Assembly: GCA_030035585.1 (NCBI GenBank)
Contig: CM057462.1
Coordinates: forward strand, 100,523,234 to 100,587,233
Direction of reading: 5' to 3'
Origin: Dugong dugon
Lineage: Eukaryota; Chordata; Mammalia; Sirenia; Dugongidae
Length of the DNA: 64,000 nucleotides
The notes below the pieces were generated by a model. It saw only the letters and a list, made by a program, of their open reading frames with translations, was not told the DNA's origin and searched no databases. The position numbers and the translations under genes are program-made. Shown here one piece after another: positions 22,131 through 31,609 of the stretch (positions are counted from its first letter, which is position 1; the number at the start of each line of letters is the position of its first letter).

Positions 22131-22279
22131 AATAAACAGAGTGAATACAAATAGAGGTCCTAATATTGCATAATAAAAACACTGACTATAAATAGAAATC
22201 CTAATATTTTCTTTCTGGATCTCAATGTATTTCCTGGAACTACCCAAAGACTTATAATTGGGACAATGGGAGTTCCTGA

Positions 22280-23000
22280 TATTTTTCTAGCAGGGGAATG
22301 AAATTTTCATATTCCTGTTTTAAAGATATATTTTTATCAACATTGTAGAGGGTAGACAATCCAGGCGAGAATGTTGAGGGTCTGATTTGAGACAGTGGCT
22401 ATGGGAACAGATTATAGGGGGTGGACTTAAGAGCTATTTTTAAGAGATAGAACTAACAGGGAGTGGTGATATGTTAAGGAAGCAAGAATTGTTTAAGACA
22501 ACTTTTAGTTTCCCAGCAACTGATGTCATTAACCACGATAGAAAATATAGCAGAGGGAGTGCAATTATGGAGTGTAACAATAGTGAGGATAGAGTTATAT
22601 ATCTGAGAGTTTGAAGCATCTGCATAACATGAAAGTGGGGTTATCCAGCAGCTGTTGGAAATACCTACTAAAGCTCAGGAGAATGGTGAATTCTGGAACT
22701 AAGGATCTGGATGTTACCAACTGACCAGTAACTAAGACCACACAAATAGATCATTCAAACAGGGCATGCCAAGTAAAAAGGAGAAGAAAGCTATACTGGA
22801 TTCCTAGGGGTCAACAACCATGAAGGAGGCTGAGGAGAAACTCTCAGGGGTGTAGATGAGAACCAGGAAAATATGGGAAAGCCAAGTGGCCAGTGATGTC
22901 GAGTGCCCCAAGATGGACAAGAGAAGTAGAAACTGAAAGTGAAATACAGAGAGGCTAAGCAGAATCTAAACCTGGAAACCAGGGGTCTTAACGCCTTTGT
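22280..23000 (-). mobile_element. L2 LINE ORF region, degraded
   Basis: Read in reverse, parts fit L2 ORF2 sequence: 'aatccaggcgagaatgttga', 'gagtgcaattatggag', 'gggaaagccaagtggcc'. The identification rests on diffuse similarity across the block, so limits are uncertain. Confidence 0.45.
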
Positions 23001-23235
23001 GGGTGTACCATCCTCTAATCTAATGATTTCCAAATTGTGCCCCAGAGAACACTAGAACTAATTTAAGGGTTAGAGAGGCTCATTCTTCATTCCAAAACCA
23101 AATACTGAGCAACTTTTTGCTACAAGATACTATAAGGTGCCAGAGTCCTGCTTTTCTAGTGCTTAAAGTCTGTGGTTTTCAAAAATTTTGAAACATCTGC
23201 TATTAATACGGAAAGAACATAGTCATCATCTTAAA

Positions 23236-23305
23236 TATAGATATGTATATATATGTATGTGTGTATATATATATATGTATACATATGTACATACATACAT
23301 ATTTG
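23236..23305. repeat. (TA/TG)n-rich microsatellite
   Basis: Imperfect TATG/TA/CATA repeats over about 70 bases. Confidence 0.9.
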
Positions 23306-23332
23306 ACATATTTATTGAGTCCTATTACATTC

Positions 23333-23497
23333 CTGGAGCCCTGGTGGCACAGCGGTTAAGAGCTCGGCCGATAACCAAAAGGTCAGCAGTTCAAATCCAC
23401 CAGCCTCTTCTTGGAAACCCTATGGGGCAGTTCTATTCTGTCCTATAAGGTCACTATGAGTCAGAATCGACTCGATGGCTATGGGTTTGGTTTTTTT
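23333..23497 (+). mobile_element. AfroSINE, short subtype
   Basis: One of the best-preserved short copies: 'ctggagccctggtggcacag', 'aaccaaaaggtcagcagttc', 'cttggaaaccctatggggc', 'gtcactatgagtcagaatcg', 'ggctatgggtttggtttt'. The flanks look like L2 3' end in reverse (about 23305-23332 and 23498-23570). Confidence 0.94.
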
Positions 23498-23574
23498 TAT
23501 TATGTCCAGACACTGGGCTAGAAAATATTGGTAAGAGAGTGATAGTATCTCTGACTCAAGTAATTTATAGCATT

Positions 23575-24106
23575 GAACCAAAAAAAAGAATCCACCCAAG
23601 AAATAATTATAAATCTAGTTTATGGGATAAAAAAGACTTCCCAGAGGAAGTGACATTTAAGCTTAGACCAGCATTTAAGTGTGGAAGTGACATGATTTTC
23701 ATGAGAGATTTAATTTGGAAAAAAAAAAGGGTTCTGTTATAAAAAAAATTGAAAATCACAGTATTATATAGAAATTCCAAATTATAGATCATGTTAGCCA
23801 TCTTAAAAACATCTAACTTCAATTTCTAATGTAGCAGGATGTGTTTAAAAAGATTTATAGGAATATACACCAAACATTTGATGTTCATTAGCTCAGGGAG
23901 GAAGGAACTGGAGGCAGAAGAAATGATACTCTTTTTCTTCATATATTTCTATATTGTTTGACTTGCTACAATTACCACGCACTGTTTTTATAATGAACAA
24001 ACAGCTATTCAGTGGATAATTTTAGAAATAAACATAGCTTCAGTAGCCTGTTATTTCACCCTAGGAATTTACAGGTATTTTACTTTTTTAAAAACAATTA
24101 TAGAGT
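23575..24106. other. No recognised feature
   Basis: AT-rich; nothing identified. Confidence 0.4.
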
Positions 24107-24120
24107 ACTCACAACCTAAA
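24107..24120. repeat. First of three copies of one target site
   Basis: 'actcacaacctaaa' here and perfectly at 24295-24308. Its core 'cacaaccta' recurs at 24457-24465. The three copies bracket two AfroSINEs. Confidence 0.93.
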
Positions 24121-24294
24121 AAAACAAAACAAAACGAAACAAACCCATTGTCATCGAGTTGATTCCAACTCATAGTGACCCTATAGGACAGAGTAGAACT
24201 GTCCCATAGGGTTTTCAAGGAGCGGCTGGTGAATTCCAACTGCCAACCTTTGGGCTAGCAGCCAGCCTCTTAACCACTGTGCCACCAGGGCTCC
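24121..24294 (-). mobile_element. AfroSINE, short subtype, 14-bp TSD
   Basis: Minus strand: head 'ggagccctggtggcacagtg', 'ggcagttggaattcacc', tail 'ttggaatcaactcgatgaca' followed by a T/G-rich end. TSD copies at 24107-24120 and 24295-24308 are perfect. Confidence 0.95.
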
Positions 24295-24308
24295 ACTCAC
24301 AACCTAAA

Positions 24309-24456
24309 ACCAAAACCAAACTCATTGCCGTCGGTGGATTCTGACTCATAGCGACCCAATAAGAGAGAGTAGAACGGCCCCCTAGGGTTTCCAAGGAGTG
24401 GCTGTTGGATTTGATCTGCAGAGCATTTGGTTAGCAGACAGCTCTTAACCACTACG
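24309..24456 (-). mobile_element. AfroSINE, short subtype, second insertion at the same site
   Basis: Same orientation and subtype as its neighbour, with tail 'cagaatccaccgacggcaat' in reverse and a degraded head. Ends at a third copy of the target core (24457-24465). Confidence 0.92.
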
Positions 24457-24469
24457 CACAACCTAGCGC

Positions 24470-26050
24470 CTAGCAAATCCTACTCTAACACTTGAGTTAA
24501 GCACAATTCCTGCTAGTTTCTTTGAACTGAGAAAGTCCCCCAGAGCACACATTTTGGAGAGCTCTCTTCCTCAGGAAGAGCTGCAAACTAGAGCTTTATA
24601 AATTGGACTTGTATATAATATTATGTTCCATTGCAGAAAACTTATGACCCATTTGGCATTTTTAATGACTAATCCAAAGTCATGAAATAAAGTAGTAATA
24701 AGATTAGTAGACTCAGCTGTGCTTTGATTCTGCACTTTCCATACAAAATCTACTCTCAGAGGCATTTTCCCCATTCACCTTTAAACTGTAAAAAGCTGTG
24801 TAGTTCTTATCTATCATCCTATTTTCACATCTTGAGTTGGCAAGGTTAAAGAATACATCTAATTAGCAGAGTTTTTTTTCTAAAAGTCTTATTTTCTTTT
24901 TTATTTATTTGTTGTTGTTATTATTATTTGCAATCTATAAGCTTAAAAGAATCAGGTCATGTACAGGTTTCTGATAAAGTATGATTTAATCTTTGGCTTG
25001 GCTTTTACAGTTGACTTTATGATTTAAGAGCATTTATTTAAAACATAAGCTGTGTAGATGTGGAGAACAGAGAAATAAAATAATTAAAAATAATACAGGT
25101 AATAACTGAAAAACCTAGTAAAATATTGACCAAATAATTAAATTTTTCATTGGCTACCCTGGTTAATCAAACACTTTTGTGACCCACATCACTCTGTATG
25201 AAGTGACATTGCTTTCACCCTAAACCAAGTCTCTCCAGGCAGTATTTACATCAGAGTGGTGAAGTGGGAAATAGGTGGAAAGATAGCTCACTTCTAAATT
25301 CTCAAAAGTTCACAATGAAGGGCTCTTATCTTTGGTGCCCTTTAAATTACCTGTAACTAGATGGAGAAATAAACAATGAGGTCAACTTGCAATTTTATCA
25401 CCAGTGCTTTATTTTATCTTCAAAAACTCCAGTAGAGAGGGGAGGAGAAAAACTACGTGCATTAATACTTCTACCAGTGGGGAAGATTAGTAATTTAAAT
25501 GAACAAATGTAATATGAGTGAATATTCTAAAGTTCCAAAGACAAAGGATGTCTACCAGTCTGAATAACTTGAGGTAGAAGAAACCATTCCTGAACTATTA
25601 TCCCCACAATATAAAATCTCTTATCAGTTTAAAAAAATGCTTCCATACATGTAACCTTGTTATGTCTCATTTCTGAGACCTAAATTACATTTATTTCCAA
25701 AGGTAAAATTATTTGTTCTGAACTAAGTAAACGGTTATTTTTTTTGTTTCCAAAGTTTCTCAGAGAATACTAATAGACTTTGATTTCATGCCTCCTGAAA
25801 TTGAGGTCATATATTTGCAGCAAAGCTGACTGAGAGTGGGAATGAGGGATACCTGAAGTGAGGGCATAGATAAACCAGACTACAAGGTATTACTTAGTAC
25901 AAAGCATTTTGGGATCTGGTGCCTACTTGATTTTTAGCTTCTTCTCCTTCATGACTGAACCATAATTCACATTCTTATACTCACTCCCAGAACCCTCTCC
26001 CATCTCCTTACTCTATGTTCCAAATACTCATTTTCTTCACAATTTCCTAA
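24470..26050. other. No recognised feature (1.6 kb)
   Basis: AT-rich, probably unique sequence. No open frame above 67 codons and no repeat I can name. Confidence 0.45.
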
Positions 26051-26188
26051 GGAAATTCAGTTTTCTTCCTTCTTCAGCTGGAATGCTCCTGTGCTCTCCA
26101 TCCCCAGGGCAGCCTGCTAATGTGCTACTCTTCCTTCAAAATTCACTGCAAATGTCTCCTCTGGGAAGATTTTCCAGATCTCCTTTCT

Positions 26189-26247
<59 letters not shown>

Positions 26248-26450
26248 GTTGTCGACCTAAAGCAAAGTTTGGAGCTCTCTCAATAACTATGTTGTAAGTC
26301 TGTTGTGTGGAAATTATTGGCTTATGTGTCTGTCTCTTCCATGACTAGACCATGAGCTTCTCAAGGGCAGAACTTGGTTTTCTCTGTATTTCAAATATTG
26401 TCATGGTGCCTGGTACTCAGTAAAGAATTGATAAATGCTTGATGGATGAG
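26051..26450 (+). mobile_element. L2 LINE 3' region containing (CA)27
   Basis: 'cttcttcagctggaatgctc', 'cttcaaaattcactgcaaat', 'tctgggaagattttccagat', then after the CA repeat 'gactagaccatgagcttctc', 'aagggcagaacttgg', 'gtgcctggtactcagtaaag'. This is the order of L2 3' sequence. Confidence 0.7.
26191..26244. repeat. (AC)27 microsatellite
   Basis: An uninterrupted 54-base dinucleotide repeat inside an L2 element. It is long enough to be polymorphic. Confidence 0.97.
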
Positions 26451-26870
26451 TAAGAACTTACACTCATCCTTCAAGACCCTCATCATATTACCTTGCCCCA
26501 GTGAAGTCTTTTTAGATTCATCTAAAATAGGAATAAACCTCTGTCTTGTGAGTTATAACATTTTTTCCTCACTTGCAGCCACTATCAATGACTTCTGAGG
26601 ATTTTATATAATTGCATACATGACCCATGTACCTTATCAGAAAAAGATCATGCCTTCTTTATTATCTTTTCCCCATATAGCACTGTGCTTTGTAAAAAAG
26701 TTGGCTATCTTCAATGTTTGCTGGAATAAAATTGTATATTTACATGTATTTTTCCCATACACACATCATTAAAAATGAAATTTTTTTTGGAGAGCACATA
26801 TGATCTCAGGTTCATTTTTATTTACCCAGACCCAGCACAAAGAAGGTGCCAAATAAGCAGGTACTGGGAA
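26451..26870 (+). mobile_element. L2-like LINE fragment
   Basis: 'catccttcaagaccctcatc', 'cagtgaagtctttttag', 'catatagcactgtgcttt' and 'ccagcacaaagaaggtgcc' fit a second L2 copy in the same orientation, in poorer condition. Confidence 0.5.
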
Positions 26871-27295
26871 CATGAAAGGAGATAATCACTATTTGAGAAG
26901 CATGGGCCATTTTCTTTGTTCATCTGATAGGAATAATCTGGTTCTTAAACAAACATTGGAAGCGAGAGCAGTTATAATCACCCAGTCAGACTCATTCTAT
27001 ACTTTTTTTCCCTAACACTTAGGTATCCTTGGAAATGATGACTTCAGAAGGTAGGGTGGGGGTGATGGCCAGTTTCTTAACTCAGATAGTAGGGAAGCAT
27101 TAATTTTTGATGCCATATCCCCCAAAATGGTGACAATACTGCCAGCAGTTGGAAATAGGTCAGTAGCCTTTTTCATAGTAGTTGACTGAGGAGTTGAAGT
27201 ATTCTCTAAGCACTGAAGTCAATAGCCAACCTGGAAGACTAGGACAGATCTAGTCACTGAGAATAAAACCTGCAAGAGTCTCTTTGTTCTCACAA
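26871..27295. other. No recognised feature
   Basis: No repeat or gene identified. Confidence 0.4.
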
Positions 27296-27515
27296 TGATA
27301 ATAATAGCCCCATTTATTGAAAACTTCTACACATCAGCCTTTTGCTAAGCTATTGATGTATGTTCTCATTTAATTGTCATGACAATACTATAAGCCAAGT
27401 ATCATTACTCCATTTCTAGAGAAAAGAAAACTGAGGATCAGAAATGTCAATGGATTTATCCAACGTTAGGTAGCTATACTGCCTTATTGTGGGTGTAATT
27501 AAATTCTGATTGAAA
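27296..27515 (+). mobile_element. MIR SINE
   Basis: 'gataataatagccccattta', 'tgttctcatttaattgtcat', 'cattactccatttctagag', 'aaaactgaggatcagaaatg': MIR order. Confidence 0.7.
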
Positions 27516-28214
27516 ATCAGGGTAGAGAAATCTTCCTCAGCTTCTTTCAGGGCCCTATTATGTTTAACAAGTGACCTATACATATCATTATGATTTAAGA
27601 TCAGAATTTTATTTACCCTAGTTCATCAAAGGGATAGATAAAAATTGGAAAACTTAACTTTTAATTACCTGGAAAAGGGGATACATTAGACCACACACTA
27701 AGCTGTCCACAATGCATAATGATCTCACCCAACTCCTTTAGCCAAGTCTGTTAGCAAAGTTAATCAACAATAATGGCCTATTGGAATTCTATTCGTGTTT
27801 TTCTTTCACAGTCTTGTGTTTCTGAGTATACACGAGTAATACATCAGTATGAAGATGTCACAGTATATATAAAACACAAGTCTCAAAGTGACGGGCTCCA
27901 TTTCGGGAACTCAGCTACTTGTGCGGAGGAAACGTAGTTTGACAAAGCTGAGCTTCTTTTAATCTTCTACATCCTCTGACTCAGTAGTTTCACATTAACT
28001 TTTTACTTGTGCTTGGGAAACTCAGTCTCCTCAGCTTAGTTTCCATATCAGCAAAGAGGCCTGCCCATCACCAACATAGCCTTTAACATATTAAGCTATA
28101 AAAATGCTCATGGATTTAACTATAATGAAAATTACGTGCCTCCATAGATACGTGATTACAGGCCATGTGCAGTAGTACTTTCCAGAGAATTTGCCTACAT
28201 CAGTGTGAAGATAA
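27516..28214. other. No recognised feature
   Basis: Sequence up to the L1-2 insertion site; nothing named. Confidence 0.4.
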
Positions 28215-28229
28215 AAATAAATGTGGTAG
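28215..28229 (+). repeat. 15-bp target-site duplication, left copy of L1-2
   Basis: 'aaataaatgtggtag' here and at 36600-36614, flanking L1-2. Confidence 0.95.
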
Positions 28230-30160
28230 GGGACTTCCGGCAAACTGGCGCTCTAGGCAGAAGCACCATGCAGTCCCTCCACAGCAAAGATCCAAAAAAC
28301 TAAGCCAAACAGAGAAAACAACAATCCTGAAACCCTAAAACATCACATGAAGAGATAAAGAACTCAGCCAAGCACCAAATGGAGTGAGAAAACTGACAGA
28401 GAACAGAGAGTGAGGAGAGATTCATGCCGAGGTCCCCTACCAGCTAACTCAGTGTGGATTCACCATCTTGGACTCCTGTCGAAGACCAGCAAACAGGGGG
28501 TACGAGAAAACAGCTTCACAGAGCTTCCAGTGGGAGACAAAACAATTGCGGTATATGCTTTCCCACCCCCCACCCTTCTTCACCCCCACTCGGTCTCCTC
28601 TGCTTCCTGTGGCCACAATCTCTTGTCTGGGAAACACCGGCTGCTTGGATTCCACACACCCCAATGGGCCGGCTCTCTGAGTGCCATTTGTTGGCTGCTG
28701 GTGTTGTTTTTTTTGACTTCTTTTGATTTCTTCCTTACCTCTCACCACCTCCCCCTACTTTTCGTTCAAATACCTGGCTCCGTGCACCATCTTTGCTTCT
28801 TCCTTAGGGGCTGCTGAGCTCTGGTAATTTGTGATATACGCTTTCCCACTCCCTACCTTTCTTCACCCACACTTGGCCCCCTCTGCTTCCCATGGCCACA
28901 GTCTCTTGTCCGGGAAACACCGGCTGCTTGGATTCCACACACCCAAATGGGCCGGCTCTCTGAGTGCCATTTGTTGGCTGCTGGTGTTGCTTTTTTTCTG
29001 CTTCTTTTGATTTCTTCCTTACCTCTCACCACCTCCCCCTCCTTTCGCTCAAATACCTGGCTCCATGCACCATATTTGCTTCTTCATGAGGGACTGTGGA
29101 GCTCCATTCGAGTGTGGAGCTGCTTCCCACTCCGGGCTACCATGCTGGTGAGATCCCAGGGCTTTTGTTTTGAATTGTGTGTTTGTTTTCTTTTCCCTTT
29201 CTGGCCAGGCAGAGCTGCATGGCAAGGAACTCCCCTTCAGCTTCCACAGACGTGCAGAGGGATCTCTGAGGGCATTTCTTTTTTCATTGTTTTTTTTTCT
29301 TTTTTTTTCAGTTTTTTTTGGGGGGCTTTTCTTCTTTTTCTTTTTTTTAATTTGTTTTGTTTTCTGTTCCCTCTTTTTCCCTTTTGGTCTTTCTTCATTA
29401 CTCAGTTTCTTTTCTCTCTATATCTTCCTTCTGTTCCCTGAATACCTGGCATTGTATACCTCTACACCTTCTAGCCAGGCTGTACTACAACCCCTGACAG
29501 TGACTTACCCAGACCTCATAGCTGCACCGGTGGGCTTCCTGGTAAATTTGTGGTTTTTCCACCTTTCTGATTTTTATTTATTCATTCTTTCTTTTCTTCC
29601 TCTTCCCCTTTCTGTTTTTCTCCATTTGATAGTCTCTCAACTCTCCACTCCAACAGCAAGCTCCCCTAGAATTCTTTTTTGTTTGTTTGTATGTTTTTGG
29701 CTCCTGTTCCTCTCTCCTCTCTCTCATATCCATCTTAGATCCACACATAACAATCTCCCCACTACATCCTGCCTACCTGCACCGTGTGCTTGACATCACA
29801 CAACGAAGCAGCACAGGTAGACACCCTACTGGAACCTGCCCTGCACTGATTAATGACCTGCCCTGGTGGCAGTAGTAAGTGCCACAAACAACCTGTCCCA
29901 GTAACTCCTCTTCAGCTAGACCTGCCCTGCCGTACCATATCTGAGTCACTGACCCTGCCAATTGGAGAAGGAGGTGAAAAGTATTGTGCCCAGAGATGAG
30001 CAAACAACAAAGAACACACAGTCTGCCTGCTCAGACATAGTCAAATTATTTTTAAAAAGGGGCAAAACAAACAAATCTACAATCAATAAATGAGAAAAAT
30101 AACTACTGAATGCCCCAAAGACAACAGACAATATCAAAACATTTACAAAAACAGGCCAGG
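28230..30160 (+). promoter_or_regulatory. L1-2 5' UTR with 283-bp tandem duplication
   Basis: Long pyrimidine-rich leader. Two direct repeats with a 283-base period (about 28551-28833 and 28834-29116) each begin 'atatgctttcccac' or 'atatacgctttcccac' and include 'gggaaacaccggctgcttgg' and 'gtgccatttgttggctgctg'. L1-1 has a single unit. T-rich modules follow (29275-29400). By position this is the promoter-bearing leader; duplication of leader units recalls promoter monomers of mouse L1, but this is inference. Confidence 0.85.
28551..29116 (+). repeat. 283-bp tandem duplication in L1 5' UTR
   Basis: Two head-to-tail units with high identity apart from T-run lengths and scattered changes. Absent from L1-1, so it arose within this lineage or was lost there. 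Confidence 0.92.
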
Positions 30161-31202
30161 ATAGTTCCAGTAGATGTCCAAAATAAAACACCAGATGACA
30201 TTCCAGTGGAATAAAATGCACTAGTGCTACCTGATAAGGAATTCAAATCTCTAATAATAAGACTTCGCCAAGAACTGAGGCAAAAAGCTGACAAACATGA
30301 GGAAAAAATAGACAAACTCTGGAAAAAACAGACAAAAATTTGGAAGAATTCAGGAAGATGATGCAGGAACAAAATGCCAAAATAAATTCACAGCTAGAAA
30401 TTATACAAAGACAACAATTAGAAACCCAAAAGATAAACAACAAGATTTCAGAAATCGATGGTGTCACAGAAGGGCTGAGAAGCAGATTTGAAATGGTAGA
30501 AGACAGGATCAGTGGAATTGAAGACAAACACTTGAATATAACTGCTTCAGGAAAACTCAGAAAAAAGAACAAAGAAAAATGAAGAGACACTGACAGTTAT
30601 GTGGGATACAACCAAAAGCAAAAATTTACGAGTGATTGGAATTCCAGAACAGGGGGAGAAAACAGAAAACACAGAGAAGATCACTGAAGAACTGCTGACA
30701 AGATCACTGAAGAACTGCTGACAAGATCACTGAAGAACTGCTGACAGAAAACTTCCCCAATATCATGAAAGATGAAAAGCTGGCCATCCAAGAAGCTCAA
30801 AGAACCCATTATAGGAGAAACCCTAAAAGAAAATCACCAAGGCATATCACAATCACCCTCAACAAAACCAAAGACAAACAAAGAATCCTGAAAGCAGATC
30901 GTAAAAAACAAGAAGTCAGATACAGAGGAGAAACAATAAGACTAAGCTCAGATTATTCAGCAGAAACCATGCAGGCAAGAAGGCAATGGGATGACATATA
31001 TAAAATCTTGAAAGAAAAAAATTGCCAGCCAAGAATAATATATCCTGCAAAACTCTTGTTCAAATATGATGGTGAAATTAGGTCATTTCCAGATAAACAG
31101 AAATTAAGGGAATATGTAAAAGCCAAACCAAATTTACAAGAATTATTAAAGGGAGTTCTTCGATCAGAAGACAAACAAATTCAGCTCACAGGAAGACTCT
31201 AG
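30161..31202 (+). pseudogene. L1-2 ORF1 (RNA-binding protein), broken
   Basis: Homologue of L1-1 ORF1. The start codon equivalent is ATA (30161-30163) and a TAA stop follows at 30212. A 23-bp unit present three times (30678-30746) adds 46 bases and shifts the frame. Downstream of it the C-terminal half is open at 30765-31202 (145 codons) and includes the conserved 'RYRGETIRLSSDY' and 'NCQPRIIYPAKL' stretches of the RRM/C-terminal domain. The coiled coil before it (about 30340-30580) is open for 80 codons. The frame ends with TAG at 31200-31202, about 27 codons after the L1-1 stop. Confidence 0.92.
30678..30746 (+). repeat. 23-bp unit triplicated in ORF1
   Basis: Three perfect head-to-tail units (30678-30700, 30701-30723, 30724-30746). 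L1-1 and L1-3 have one unit. The extra 46 bases are not a multiple of three, so the event itself disrupted ORF1. Confidence 0.97.
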
Positions 31203-31609
31203 GACGCAGGATCGTACCAGCCAGATACCAGTCTAGGAAATGAACTCTCAAGGACTATCCAAAACCAAAAGAAATACAACAGGGAATCAAAGCAGTTAAT
31301 CAGTAAATGACAACAGCATCAAAACAATAAAAGAGGAAATAAACGGCAGAGGTATAGAACCTTCTAATGGAGAGGAAGGCAAGGTGATACCAAGCAATGG
31401 TAGACTGCTTCAAACTTGGAAAGATACAGGTAAAATTTATGGTAACCACAAAGAAAGCTAACAAACATACTCATAAACAAAGAAGAAAAACATAAAGTCT
31501 CAGCAAAAACAAAAGAAATGAAAAAAAATCCGCAAACAAAAGTAACTCAGCAAAAGAGAGTAGGAAGAACAAAGAAAACTTCAGCACCACCAAAAAACAG
31601 CACTACAAA
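31203..31609 (+). other. L1-2 inter-ORF spacer with small lysine-rich frame
   Basis: 407 bases. After a TAA at 31443-31445 the frame is open for 55 codons to TGA 31611-31613, rich in Lys and Thr, with one ATG at 31518. Its TGA overlaps the ORF2 ATG as ATGA (31610-31613). A related peptide frame exists in L1-3 (39953-40210), which does not stop at the same place. Whether it is translated is unknown. Confidence 0.6.

Noticed and set aside
29170-29793. A 207-codon hydrophobic open frame
   Set aside because: Same reason: T-rich leader of L1-2 gives Phe/Leu runs. No counterpart in the other copies, so not a membrane protein gene.
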